Positions 23,953 through 33,375 of a DNA stretch of 46,839 nucleotides are shown here, in pieces (position 1 is the first letter of the stretch; each line of letters starts with the position of its first letter). Below the pieces are notes generated by a model. That model made no database searches and was not told the DNA's origin. It saw only the letters and a program-made list of their open reading frames with translations. The stretch spans positions 1 through 46,839 of the IMG/VR virus record IMGVR_UViG_3300048818_000120; one strand, written 5' to 3'. This DNA comes from a virus. A program made the translations under genes and the position numbers.

Positions 23953-25545
23953 ATGGATTTCAACCCCTTAGTGACGGAGTTTAACGCCCACCTCGCGGCC
24001 ATGACGCCGGCATTGCAGGGTGTGGTGGCCAAGATGGGCGGACAACCTCAAGCCGCCACTCCAGCCGCGCCCCCTGCTACTCCCGCGCCCGGTATGCTCT
24101 TGCCGCACCCCGACGCCGGACCACCGCCTGCGCCAATCGGCATGGAAAGCCAGACCCCGCCTCTTACGATGCCATCGCAGACCCCGCAACTTGTCACCGG
24201 CCCAAAGCGCGGGCAGGAGATGATGACGAACGGCCAGCAGGTTCACCAAGGGACCATCCTTGGCGATCAGACGGACCGCACTCGGTTGCTCGACGAAGGG
24301 CCTCCCGTGGACAACATCTACCACAACATCACAACTTCCGGGTTTGGGCAGAATCATCCTTTCCTCGGGAAGCTGCTTGGCGGAGTTGCGGAAGTCAGTG
24401 GGAAGATTGGGGACACGCTTGCGAATGCAGCGCCGGGGATCGCGCGTGAGATACCAGGCACGACCGTGCGCCACAACATGCTGCTAGGGCAGGAGAATAC
24501 GCGGCTCGGGCAGGATGTCGGCAACGCGCAGAAAGAGGCGCAGACAGCCAATGAGAACGCCACGGCTGGCAAGACGGCTGCGGAGACACCGGAGGTTGTG
24601 CCGGAGGCTGAGGCGAAGATCGGGCTGGAAGGGGCGCAAGCATCCGCCGTGCCATCGGAGATTGCGGAGCGCGGAGCACAGACGGCGCACTTAGGCGCGG
24701 AGACTGCGGATATGCAGGCCGGGAAGCCGATGGAAAGCTCGGCTGGCCTACTTCAAGTCAAGCCGGATGGCACAGCCCAACGCATTACGGTGGATGGTCA
24801 GCCAGTAGGACCTCCGATCAAGACCGAAGTGAAGCAGTTCAACGTAAACGGCAAGCCCCATCAGGTTCTCATCGATTCGCTGACTGGGGATCATTTGCGC
24901 GATATGGGGGAGAGCGGCGAGAGGGCTCCAACCGTAAATATCGCAGCGCAAGGCGAAAAGGCTTTCGAGTACAGTGACAAGGCTCTTACTGCGCTCTCAA
25001 ATCCAATCAGCCAAGTACAAATGCGGATGGGCCGTTTGAAAGACACAATCGCGCAAGGCAGTCCCCAGGCAGATGCTCTTATCGGGCCTGAATTGCTCAC
25101 CATCATGGCGGGCGGTCAAGGTTCCGGCCTTCGCATGAACGAGGCTGAAATCGCGCGGATCGTAGGTGGACGTTCGGTATGGGAGAACCTGAAAGCATCA
25201 ATTCAGCATTGGTCTACGAACCCGGAAACCGCTAATAGCATCACGGCGGACCAGAGGAAGCAAATCCGCGCTCTAGTGTCTACGGTGGATAGCAAACTCA
25301 TTCAGAAGCAGAATCTCCTGAACACTGCTGGCGATAACTTGCTGGATGCAAAGACTCCAGAAGACCAGCATCGCATTATCATTGAGGCGCGTCACGGCCT
25401 TGCGAAGATTGATGCGGGAGAGAATGGTGCCGCGCAGCCGCAAGGCGCACCGGAAGGTGCAAGCGATGAGGTCTACGCAGCGGACGGCAAGACACTTATC
25501 GGGCATGTTGTAAATGGGAAGTACGTTGCGCTCGGAGGTAAGTAG
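23953..25545 (+). CDS. Internal virion protein-like, Ala/Pro-rich N-terminus
   Basis: 530 residues. Residues 1-70 include an Ala/Pro linker (QAATPAAPPATPAPG), then a glycine-containing hydrophobic stretch (FLGKLLGGVAEVSGKIGDTL) and a long Ala/Glu/Gln helical region. The last third is compact and helical. The TAG overlaps the next GTG (TAGTG). Size and order match the larger ejection proteins of podoviruses, but no domain is diagnostic. Confidence 0.68.
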   Translation: MDFNPLVTEFNAHLAAMTPALQGVVAKMGGQPQAATPAAPPATPAPGMLLPHPDAGPPPAPIGMESQTPPLTMPSQTPQLVTGPKRGQEMMTNGQQVHQGTILGDQTDRTRLLDEGPPVDNIYHNITTSGFGQNHPFLGKLLGGVAEVSGKIGDTLANAAPGIAREIPGTTVRHNMLLGQENTRLGQDVGNAQKEAQTANENATAGKTAAETPEVVPEAEAKIGLEGAQASAVPSEIAERGAQTAHLGAETADMQAGKPMESSAGLLQVKPDGTAQRITVDGQPVGPPIKTEVKQFNVNGKPHQVLIDSLTGDHLRDMGESGERAPTVNIAAQGEKAFEYSDKALTALSNPISQVQMRMGRLKDTIAQGSPQADALIGPELLTIMAGGQGSGLRMNEAEIARIVGGRSVWENLKASIQHWSTNPETANSITADQRKQIRALVSTVDSKLIQKQNLLNTAGDNLLDAKTPEDQHRIIIEARHGLAKIDAGENGAAQPQGAPEGASDEVYAADGKTLIGHVVNGKYVALGGK

Positions 25546-26921
25546 TGGCAGACGGTCAGCAGATCGAAGGATTGCCGCCTGGGGCCGTTGTGAAGCCGGT
25601 AGGCGGCCTTCCGCCTGGGGCAATAGTGCGCGCGATGGGGCAGGCAGCTACGCCTCCGCCTGAGCCTTCGATGCTCTCCCGTGTCGGGAAGGGGGCGCTT
25701 AATCTTGGCAGCGATGCCCTTCAGGGGCTCGGTGAATCTGGAATATCGCTCATGTCTACAGGAGATGATTTTGCCCGCAAGCATCTTCCTGCCTTTATGA
25801 CTAACAGCAACATGGGTTTTGGACCTCCGGCAAATCTTGAGCATGTGCATCAACTGGCAAGCCCGGACAATACCACGCAGGCGATCTCAAAAGGAATTGG
25901 CAATGCAGCACAGTTCTTGATTCCGGGGAGTGCAGAGGAAAAGGTTGCATCTCTCGCACCAAAAGCAATTCAACCTTTGGCCCGCATTGCGACTTCAGCG
26001 CTATCGACCGGCGCGGTCAACAAGGCGCAGGGAGGAGAGTTCGGTACAGGTGCCTTGCTTGGCGGCGGAGGGTCGGCCATCGGGCAGGGACTCAAAGCGG
26101 CGGCACCGATGATTGCGGAGTCTGCGCTTGGCATTCCCAAGGTAGCGCGCGCATTCGGCAAGACTCCCGGCGCGGCAATCATCAACGAAACGCACGGTAT
26201 TAATCCTGAAACGGTTGCGGCTAGCGCACAGGAGCGCATGGGGCAGTTGACGCCGGAACTTGACCAGGCGGCGGCGAAGGCACCTGGTTCTGCATCTTTA
26301 GCGCCAGCGCGTGCTGTCATTTCCGACGCGGCTAATAAAGCATCCTCACAGAATGCCGCTAGCCTTCATGGGCAACTGAATACGATGGGTGACACCTTGG
26401 CGCGGCGCTTTGATACTCATGCGCCGATTCCTCAAGATATTACGCCCTCCGAACTACTCAACCTGAAACGCGGCTTCAGCGATGAGCACTTGCGCTGGAA
26501 TCCCGAGATTCACGATAGGGCGCTCTCCACCGGGCGGCAAGCATACGGCGCGCTTGATTCAGAACTTGATCGCACGGTGCCGGAGGCCGCGGGACTCAAT
26601 CAGCGCATTTCCAGCCTGATTCCTGTTGCGCGGCGGGCAGAGTCCGTGGGCCGCGATGCGCCGACGACACAGCGCGTGTTGGGGCGCTTTGCTCGGCCAA
26701 CGGGCGCATTGTTCGGCGCTGGACTCGGAGGGTCGGTAGGCTACCGCGAAGGCGGTACGCCGGGTGCGATTGCTGGCGGCTTGACAGGCCTCGTAGCTCC
26801 CGAACTGATCGCTTCACCGGAAGGCCAGATGCTTGCGGCGCGGTCCCTCAATAAAGCTGGTAGTTTGCGTCCGATCGTGGGGGCAGCTTTGCAGGCAGAC
26901 AGAAAGAAGAGTGGACAATGA
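25545..26921 (+). CDS. Internal virion protein-like with glycine-rich helices
   Basis: 458 residues from a GTG at 25545 (TAGTG overlap, GGAGG upstream). It begins with a repeated LPPGAxVxP motif (residues 9-30), then helical domains, and near residue 385 a glycine-zipper-like stretch (ALFGAGLGGSVGYREGGTPG). Such segments can insert into membranes, which fits a DNA-ejection conduit. The stop overlaps the tailspike start as ATGA. Confidence 0.68.
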   Translation: MADGQQIEGLPPGAVVKPVGGLPPGAIVRAMGQAATPPPEPSMLSRVGKGALNLGSDALQGLGESGISLMSTGDDFARKHLPAFMTNSNMGFGPPANLEHVHQLASPDNTTQAISKGIGNAAQFLIPGSAEEKVASLAPKAIQPLARIATSALSTGAVNKAQGGEFGTGALLGGGGSAIGQGLKAAAPMIAESALGIPKVARAFGKTPGAAIINETHGINPETVAASAQERMGQLTPELDQAAAKAPGSASLAPARAVISDAANKASSQNAASLHGQLNTMGDTLARRFDTHAPIPQDITPSELLNLKRGFSDEHLRWNPEIHDRALSTGRQAYGALDSELDRTVPEAAGLNQRISSLIPVARRAESVGRDAPTTQRVLGRFARPTGALFGAGLGGSVGYREGGTPGAIAGGLTGLVAPELIASPEGQMLAARSLNKAGSLRPIVGAALQADRKKSGQ

Positions 26922-29593
26922 TTATTCTCGCCTTCGCCGTTGCGCTAGTTTTGCTGCGCATTTTCTACTCAGTTGGGGAAGTATATTTCGAGCGCGACTG
27001 GCCACGTTCGACATGGCGCGGACTAATGCTTTCCGTGCTCCTGCTCATCTTATGTGCTGATGCTTTCGGCCAGAACGTGCGCTTTGATCTTCCGATCACC
27101 ACCGTCCAGGCGCAGGGCGGGAACCTCCTGCCCGTCTATGCTATCCCCGGCGCTGGAGTAGTGTTCTACAACGAACCTGCCGGCACGCTGGCAACGACTT
27201 ACATCTCCGCGACCTCGGCAACGACCTGCCCGGTAAGCCCCACACCTGCTCAGGTGGTCTTAAACGGCAGTTCGACCTGCGTTTCCTCTGCCGATCCCTA
27301 CGGCAATATGGGCGGATGGTTTCAGGCGGGTCAGTACATGGCGACCATCACTGCCCAGGGGGCAAGTTACAACTACTATTTTACTGTCAGCGGACAAGGA
27401 AACAGCGGCGAAATCAACATCACAGCGGCTCCGTACAATGCGGTGAGCGGTGGCCCGGCGGGAGCGAACACAACGGCGATTCAGGCGGCGGCAACGGCTC
27501 TCGTGGCTGGGCAGTGCATGTACATTCCGCTCGGCACCTACAGCATCAACGGAACCATCACGATCAATAACGTTCCGAATGGGTGTATGCATGGGAGGGG
27601 AGAAATTGTCCAGACAGTCGCAACTACGAAGAGTTGGATCATTCAAAACTCTCCGGGTTTTACAGTCTACGATAGATGGGAACATGGGGTCGGAACCGAC
27701 TATGTGAACAGCGGATCGCCGCCAGCGACGTATCTGATTGAGTTTATTAATTCCTCCGGGGCGGGTGTCACCCATTCCTTCCTAGACAACTTCGGCACGG
27801 CTGGCGTGTTCATCGACGGGACCAATTCCAACATCGACATCGACGATAACTGGTTCAACGGACCCGGATCGAGTGTGACCGGCACAGGGCCAATTCCAGC
27901 GGGAGGAAACGGCAACTTCGGCATCTTCGCCAATTACGTGACCACGGGCGGCCAAGGCCTGAAAGTGACCAATAACCGCTTTACGAACGTGGGCATCGGA
28001 GAGTTCATCAGCAACAACTGGTATGGGAATGTGTTCACCGGCAACTACTGCGCTCCTGTTGGAGAGGGTTGCATATATGGTTATCCGCAGGACTTGCAAG
28101 CATCCGGCAACGTAGTTTTGACCAGTCCTCTGACGGAAGGCATCGGCTTCGTTCTCCGGCATAATTCAGCGGTCAACACGGTCGGAATCAACATCGGCCC
28201 GAACGTGATCGAAGCAACCGAGTGTGTGTTTCTCACCACCATCGCTCCCGCTACCTCGACATTTGTGAACAGCCGCATCCATGACAACACCTGCTCCGGA
28301 GCGGACTACGGCATCTTGGCGGCGAACTTGACGGGGAACACCGCTTACGATCTCCAAGACGTGTTTGTGGAGAATAACAATATCTACGGCGCGACGACAT
28401 ACAATCCTACCTGGGGCATCGCGTATGAGGGCGCGAGTGGCAAAATCAAGGGAAACACCATCAACACGATATTCTGGAGTTGCATCCTTGCTGAGACCAG
28501 TCTATCGACGGAAACCATCGAAGTGGACGGCAACACTACGAGCAAATGCGGAATCCAGAATAGCGGCGGCGCGGAGTACCAGTCAAATATCTATGTCACC
28601 GGGCCTGGGAAGACGATTGCCGACAACAACAAATCCTATGTTGGCGGCGGACCTGCGCTTTATTCCATCGCAACAGACCTGAACAACCATGGCTCCATAC
28701 AGTACGGGTTCAACAATCTAGCCGATCCCACGCTGCCGATACTTAATGCTCCCGGCTTCACAGTCGTTCCGTGGCCTCCGGTTCCGTTCTACCAATACAC
28801 AAACTTCAGCACACAGCAGCCGGAAAACGAACTGACCTACAATTATGCGTTTAATCCGAACTGGGTACTTTCTTCAAGTGGCGGCGGAAGCAATCCGACA
28901 GTCACGCCGAACGGTGCAGCGGGGCCTGGAAGCACCGGAACGGGAGTTGTCAATCTGATCGCCTTCACGGTTGGCGGGGCAGGTGGTCAGTCAGTAGTCA
29001 CACAGACGGTGACCGCGCCTGCTGCTCCAAGAACTTCCACCCTCGGCATCTGGTACAAGCAGAGCGGGTCGAGTTGTAACTTTCGCATAGAGGATAGCGC
29101 GGCGGGTTCCACTGGAATCAATGCAGTCGTTCTGACGACTTCGGCAACTTGGCAGTTTATGGCGCTCCCTGTGACGTTCACCAGTGGAACCAGCGATACC
29201 TATGTGCTCTTCGAGCTTGGCAGCGACAACGCGGGCGCGAATTGCAGCGCATTGATCTACGGGGCGCAACTGACTTGGTACGGCGGCCAGTACATCCAAA
29301 CCGCTGCGGCGGCGATCAATAACACTCCTTACTTCCCGTTTGCGGCTGGATGGTGTACCGGGCCGCTCGGCTCGCAACTGTGCGAAACCAGCCTCGACGG
29401 GACCGGGACGGTAGGCGTCACCGAAACCGGCGGGGCGATCACAGAGAACACATCGGGCACGGCGGCAAAGGCTACGGCTCTAGCGGCAACTCCTGGCAGC
29501 GCAACGAATCAGGCAATGTGCTGGAAGGCGGCGGGAGTTCCCGGCTATTGCTCAACCGTGGTAGGGGCAACTGGCGCCTGCACATGCAATTGA
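26918..29593 (+). CDS. Tailspike-like beta-helix protein with hydrophobic N-terminus
   Basis: 891 residues. The ATGA overlap supports the start at 26918. Residues 1-20 are hydrophobic (MIILAFAVALVLLRIFYSVG) and residues 37-52 (MLSVLLLILCADAFGQ) look like a signal peptide, so an internal start at 27026 is possible but lacks a Shine-Dalgarno. Residues 160-600 are Asn/Gly/Ile-rich short repeats (NNRFTNVGIGEFISNN) typical of parallel beta-helices in tailspikes. The end is beta-sandwich-like and may bind carbohydrate. Cys residues are frequent. Confidence 0.8.
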   Translation: MIILAFAVALVLLRIFYSVGEVYFERDWPRSTWRGLMLSVLLLILCADAFGQNVRFDLPITTVQAQGGNLLPVYAIPGAGVVFYNEPAGTLATTYISATSATTCPVSPTPAQVVLNGSSTCVSSADPYGNMGGWFQAGQYMATITAQGASYNYYFTVSGQGNSGEINITAAPYNAVSGGPAGANTTAIQAAATALVAGQCMYIPLGTYSINGTITINNVPNGCMHGRGEIVQTVATTKSWIIQNSPGFTVYDRWEHGVGTDYVNSGSPPATYLIEFINSSGAGVTHSFLDNFGTAGVFIDGTNSNIDIDDNWFNGPGSSVTGTGPIPAGGNGNFGIFANYVTTGGQGLKVTNNRFTNVGIGEFISNNWYGNVFTGNYCAPVGEGCIYGYPQDLQASGNVVLTSPLTEGIGFVLRHNSAVNTVGINIGPNVIEATECVFLTTIAPATSTFVNSRIHDNTCSGADYGILAANLTGNTAYDLQDVFVENNNIYGATTYNPTWGIAYEGASGKIKGNTINTIFWSCILAETSLSTETIEVDGNTTSKCGIQNSGGAEYQSNIYVTGPGKTIADNNKSYVGGGPALYSIATDLNNHGSIQYGFNNLADPTLPILNAPGFTVVPWPPVPFYQYTNFSTQQPENELTYNYAFNPNWVLSSSGGGSNPTVTPNGAAGPGSTGTGVVNLIAFTVGGAGGQSVVTQTVTAPAAPRTSTLGIWYKQSGSSCNFRIEDSAAGSTGINAVVLTTSATWQFMALPVTFTSGTSDTYVLFELGSDNAGANCSALIYGAQLTWYGGQYIQTAAAAINNTPYFPFAAGWCTGPLGSQLCETSLDGTGTVGVTETGGAITENTSGTAAKATALAATPGSATNQAMCWKAAGVPGYCSTVVGATGACTCN

Positions 29594-29604
29594 ATGGAGG
29601 CACT

Positions 29605-30924
29605 ATGAAACGCATATTCTTGGCTGCATTTCTGATGGATGTACCGGCGTGGGGGCAGGTCCCCAACATGGCCCTGGTCCCCTGGTATAGTGCTACGCCG
29701 CCCACATCTTGTTACGCCGCGTTGCCGGTCTACATCATTGCCCCCGGCTATGCGGGAGCAGGGAATCTCTACGGCAACACAAGTCCTTCTACCGGAACAA
29801 CCTGCGCGTTGCTTGGCTCCGCCGCTACCGGTGGAACGGCCAGTGGCGACCTGAGCGGCAGTTATCCGAATCCGACTGTAGTTGGGATTAACGGTGTTCC
29901 TCTACCTACTCCACCTGTCTCCAACACACCCGGCGATCTAGCCTGCGCTGTGGGCAGCGATCCCACCGTGGGGCCGTGGTCGCCTACAAGCGCCAGCAGC
30001 ACCGCGTCCACGCTGACGTTCACAGGAACAGCCCTGCCTCGCTGGTTCATTACAGGCCAACTCATGCAATGCCAAGGATGGACGCCAGCGGGTTACAATG
30101 GCGCTTTCACCGTTGCCACGGGTGCCCCGGCCTCAACGACCACGATCACGGCAACGAACGCGGCCAATCCCGGCGCAAGCAGCATTGCGGGAACGTGCTC
30201 ACTCGTTTGCTCGAATACCGCGGATGCGATAGCTATCGGCTCAAAAGTGCAGTTTGCCAACACGAGTCCTGCTCTCACCTTGGGGAACCAACTGTCTTTC
30301 AAAACTCAATGGCAGTTCACTTCCTTTGCTACCGCGACCACAGCCACAGTGCGTTTTGCTGGCTATTACGGAGCGGTTCAAGCCTTTTTAACGACTAACT
30401 CTCTTACTTGGGGGGCCGTCAATCAAGGTTATCCCGGGGATGTGACCCTTAACGGAATCTCTGACTCCTCCACGCAATTGAACACCACTCCACTGGTAAC
30501 CGGTCCGTTTAATAATTATCCCTTCGTATTGGCCAACATAGACCTGCAACCATTACCGGTTACCTCGGGAAACAAGTACAGTCTTAGTGTCTATTTCGCG
30601 CCAACCGGATGCTGCACTGGCACCTTCACTTATTCCAGCGGCGGGACTGCCTGCTCAAACGGGACGCAGGTTGTGAACAACTTCAATAACTCTTGCAACA
30701 CAGCAACTAACTGCGCTCAGACGGCAGGGACCATCAGCGTGAGCGGCAACATTCCGACTGGCAATATCACCTTCACATCCCCCGGCTGCGCCTGCACAGC
30801 CATCCCAACGACAGGCCAAGTGGCATCCTGCACCGGGGTGACTACATTTTCAAACGTTGGCGGTGCGCTGCGGGGCGGCGCCGGAAACGGGATTCTGGTG
30901 CTGAACTCGAAGACAACGCAGTAG
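29605..30924 (+). CDS. Tail-fibre-like protein with signal peptide
   Basis: 439 residues from the ATG at 29605 with GGAGG upstream. The start MKRIFLAAFLMDVPAWGQ is a short Sec signal. Residues 82-98 contain GDLSGSYPNPTVVGING, a repeat unit well known in tail fibres and in secreted bacterial proteins. The remainder is Thr/Ser/Gly-rich and beta-stranded, with CC and C-x-C motifs near the end. A receptor-binding role is likely; the export signal is unexplained. Confidence 0.75.
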   Translation: MKRIFLAAFLMDVPAWGQVPNMALVPWYSATPPTSCYAALPVYIIAPGYAGAGNLYGNTSPSTGTTCALLGSAATGGTASGDLSGSYPNPTVVGINGVPLPTPPVSNTPGDLACAVGSDPTVGPWSPTSASSTASTLTFTGTALPRWFITGQLMQCQGWTPAGYNGAFTVATGAPASTTTITATNAANPGASSIAGTCSLVCSNTADAIAIGSKVQFANTSPALTLGNQLSFKTQWQFTSFATATTATVRFAGYYGAVQAFLTTNSLTWGAVNQGYPGDVTLNGISDSSTQLNTTPLVTGPFNNYPFVLANIDLQPLPVTSGNKYSLSVYFAPTGCCTGTFTYSSGGTACSNGTQVVNNFNNSCNTATNCAQTAGTISVSGNIPTGNITFTSPGCACTAIPTTGQVASCTGVTTFSNVGGALRGGAGNGILVLNSKTTQ

Positions 30925-30932
30925 GAGACATG

Positions 30933-31592
30933 ATGATTACTACTCAAGAACTTGACGCATCAACGACGTTGATCGCGCAGACGGGGCCGACCATCGCGCC
31001 GGTTGCGCCTGCTTCCTTTAGCGTGACACCGATTCCCGGCAAGCGGCCTGGATGGTTATTTGAAACTTCCGGCACGATGGACCCGGCAAAGGCAAAGTAT
31101 CCCGGCGTCCTATTCTCGCCCGGAGCGGCTGGAAAGAGCGTTCCGCTGCCCATCCCGCCGAATACGGGCTACTTGGCGCTGTGCTTCGATCTGTGGCAGA
31201 GCGCATCCATGCAAGCCGCCGCCAACGCCCGCGAGACGGACGTGTTGGTTGTCAGGGACGGCCTGAAGTTCAACCTGAGTGGGCAGGTGGTCATTCCAAC
31301 CGGGGCGATTGAGATCGGTAACTGGACGGATACTCAGTTGAGGGCCTTCCCACTATCTCCGAATCGTCGGCACAAGATCAAGTGGACGTACAGCATCACG
31401 CCGACGGCTTGCTCCGTGCTCAGCTACGAGCAAGACGGGTCAGTGTACCAGGTGCCTGCCAAGTATGGAGGGATGGCCGCCACGCCCTGCAACTGGCTCC
31501 CAGGGGCCTACATCCAGATTCAGCTTGGCTCGCTGCCTGCGGGGTTACCTTGGTCACAGAGGCTTGGCAGAATCCGGCTGAAGTGGTGGTAA
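30933..31592 (+). CDS. Hypothetical virion-region protein
   Basis: 219 residues from the ATG at 30933; a tandem ATG at 30930 is too close to AGGAG. It contains TPIPGKRPGWLFETSGTMDP and aromatic beta strands, with no signal or membrane segment. It ends 23 nt before a coiled-coil membrane protein. It is possibly a fibre tip or chaperone, by position only. Confidence 0.72.
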   Translation: MITTQELDASTTLIAQTGPTIAPVAPASFSVTPIPGKRPGWLFETSGTMDPAKAKYPGVLFSPGAAGKSVPLPIPPNTGYLALCFDLWQSASMQAAANARETDVLVVRDGLKFNLSGQVVIPTGAIEIGNWTDTQLRAFPLSPNRRHKIKWTYSITPTACSVLSYEQDGSVYQVPAKYGGMAATPCNWLPGAYIQIQLGSLPAGLPWSQRLGRIRLKWW

Positions 31593-31615
31593 ACTTAACC
31601 CTGTGAACACGTCAC

Positions 31616-32149
31616 ATGAATAAAGAACAATCGCGCAAGAAAAAAAATGAAAATATCGACCCCACTCTGAATGTCAAAGAGCTTGTAGACCTGCAAGTGA
31701 AGCGTCTGGATGACTTGCGTTTGGCCGAGGAAAGCAGGACTAACGACTTGCGCGATGCCGAATCCAAGCGAGTGAACGAGGTTTTATTGTTGTCGGCCAG
31801 TTACGAAGAAAAGCTCAGACTGGCGGAAGCAAAGCGCATCGATGCCATCCGCGCTGTGGACGTGAATGCGGTTTCCATTGCCAATGAGCGGGCGGTGCAG
31901 CAGGCGGCGGTATTGCAGAATCAGGTTTCCAACTCCGCCGAGGCGCTCCGGGCACTCGTGGCGACCACAGCCTCCACCATTGCCCAGCAACTCCAGCAGA
32001 TCACCAACCAGACGACTGAGCGCCTTGCGGCTGTCGAAAAGGCGCAGTACGAGGGGCAGGGGCGCGGCACTGGAATCAAGGACATTTACGGTTGGCTGGT
32101 TGGCCTCATTGGCTTGGGGCTATACTTATGGTCGGTGATGCATAAATAG
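31616..32149 (+). CDS. Coiled-coil protein with C-terminal membrane segment
   Basis: 177 residues. It is basic at the start with an A8 run at 31640-31647, then heptad-rich helices through residue 145 (ELVDLQVKRLDDLRLAEESR), and one membrane span near the end (IYGWLVGLIGLGLYLWSVMH). It resembles tail-anchored phage membrane proteins of lysis regions. It precedes the holin-like gene; a spanin or lysis-control role is possible. Confidence 0.72.
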   Translation: MNKEQSRKKKNENIDPTLNVKELVDLQVKRLDDLRLAEESRTNDLRDAESKRVNEVLLLSASYEEKLRLAEAKRIDAIRAVDVNAVSIANERAVQQAAVLQNQVSNSAEALRALVATTASTIAQQLQQITNQTTERLAAVEKAQYEGQGRGTGIKDIYGWLVGLIGLGLYLWSVMHK

Positions 32150-32159
32150 GAGGCAGCAG

Positions 32160-32321
32160 ATGAACCTGTTTGATCCTGCGGAGATGGAGCGACGGCTTCG
32201 GAATGGCTATATCCAGAACCTGGAACAGTGCCTCAACACCATTCCAGTGAACCGGGCGGAAGCCGAATTGAATCAGCGCCGAATAGCGGCGGCGGAAGAA
32301 TATCTCAGGACGCATCCATGA
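32160..32321 (+). CDS. Very small hypothetical protein
   Basis: 53 residues beginning MNLFDPAEMERRLRNGYIQN. AGGAGG lies 6 nt upstream and the stop overlaps the next ATG (ATGA). It is a helical, charged protein with a single Cys. Function unknown. Confidence 0.72.
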   Translation: MNLFDPAEMERRLRNGYIQNLEQCLNTIPVNRAEAELNQRRIAAAEEYLRTHP

Positions 32322-32563
32322 CCAGCGACACCCCAAGCCTGAACGATCTCCGCAATGGCTCCAAAGGCCAGCCGAAAGGCCCGTTCGCCGGTCCCGGCGT
32401 CACGTACGCCCAGGCACGCCGCCGCAGGCGCCAGCCGGGATCGGTCTACGACAAGCTCGAAATGTACTCCATGAAGCGGCTGGAGATAATCGCGCAACAG
32501 CCGCTGCCAACAGACGAGCGCCTACGGGCGTACATTAAGGGATATGGGAGGCCGATGCCATGA
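32318..32563 (+). CDS. Small basic hypothetical protein
   Basis: 81 residues, in the ATGA chain on both sides. It has a central basic patch (YAQARRRRRQPGSVYDKLEM) and could bind nucleic acid or phospholipid. It lies between the coiled-coil membrane protein and the holin. Function unknown. Confidence 0.72.
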   Translation: MTSDTPSLNDLRNGSKGQPKGPFAGPGVTYAQARRRRRQPGSVYDKLEMYSMKRLEIIAQQPLPTDERLRAYIKGYGRPMP

Positions 32564-32835
32564 ACTGGCGCACCTGGCTGTACTCGCTGCTTTCCGCAGG
32601 CATCGGAGGCGCGGCAAATTCGCTTGGCGGCGTCATCGTCGCGCCGGCAGTGTTCAACTTCTCGCATGAAGGTCTAATCAAGATCGGGCAACTTGCGATC
32701 TTTGGTTTTGCGGTGCCCGTGCTCGCCCTGCTCAAGCAATCGCCTCTGCCGCCTGAATCACAGGTCACAACAGAGACACTGACGAAAACCACAACCGTAA
32801 CGCCTCCACCCTCACCATCGAAGGAGCCTGTATGA
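32560..32835 (+). CDS. Holin-like membrane protein
   Basis: 91 residues with two predicted membrane spans (about residues 5-30 and 40-60; KIGQLAIFGFAVPVLALL) and a Thr/Pro-rich hydrophilic tail (TTETLTKTTTVTPPPSPSK). Its size, topology and place just before the lipoprotein and lysozyme genes fit a holin that permeabilises the membrane. It is not assigned to a named holin family. Confidence 0.68.
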   Translation: MNWRTWLYSLLSAGIGGAANSLGGVIVAPAVFNFSHEGLIKIGQLAIFGFAVPVLALLKQSPLPPESQVTTETLTKTTTVTPPPSPSKEPV

Positions 32836-33365
32836 AGCGCAAAATCATCGCAACAATCACCGCCGTCCTGCTGTGGGTGGCCGTGTTGCCTGTCGCAACC
32901 GTGACCGTCGTTCCGCTGACCGGATGCACGCCTAGCCAAGTCGAGAACGAAATCAACGTGCTCATCCAAGAAGCTGCCGGAATCATCGCCGTGGCTGATC
33001 CGGGCGTATCCTGGCTGGCTGACTTTACCAAAGCCGCGAACCTGCTCAAGGTGGACGAAGCTGCTTGGATCAAGGGCGGAGCCGTGCAGGACGTGATTAA
33101 CGTCTTGAATGACATTGAACAGATCACGGTGCTCATTTCGCCGCTTGTGCCCTATGCCTCACTGATTACAGTGCTTGTTGCTGGCATAGACGCCGCCCTG
33201 GCGCTGTTGCTGCCCACTGCGGCGGCTACTCCTGCCATTTCGACTCATGCGGTCGTCCAGAACCCGTGGAAGGGCCGCGCAACGGTGACTAGCGCCAGCG
33301 ACTCGAAGACGCAATGGAATCGTATTTGCAAGCAGAATCCGGCGCTGGCGAAGGCTAAAATCTAG
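32832..33365 (+). CDS. Lipoprotein of the lysis region
   Basis: 177 residues overlapping the holin-like gene as ATGA. The N-terminus is a lipoprotein signal with the lipobox LTGC (Cys32). The mature part is helical, with a hydrophobic patch (LISPLVPYASLITVLVAGID). Between holin and lysozyme, a lipoprotein is often the outer-membrane spanin, although spanin lipoproteins are usually shorter. Other lysis roles are possible. Confidence 0.72.
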   Translation: MKRKIIATITAVLLWVAVLPVATVTVVPLTGCTPSQVENEINVLIQEAAGIIAVADPGVSWLADFTKAANLLKVDEAAWIKGGAVQDVINVLNDIEQITVLISPLVPYASLITVLVAGIDAALALLLPTAAATPAISTHAVVQNPWKGRATVTSASDSKTQWNRICKQNPALAKAKI

Positions 33366-33375
33366 CTGAGGCACT

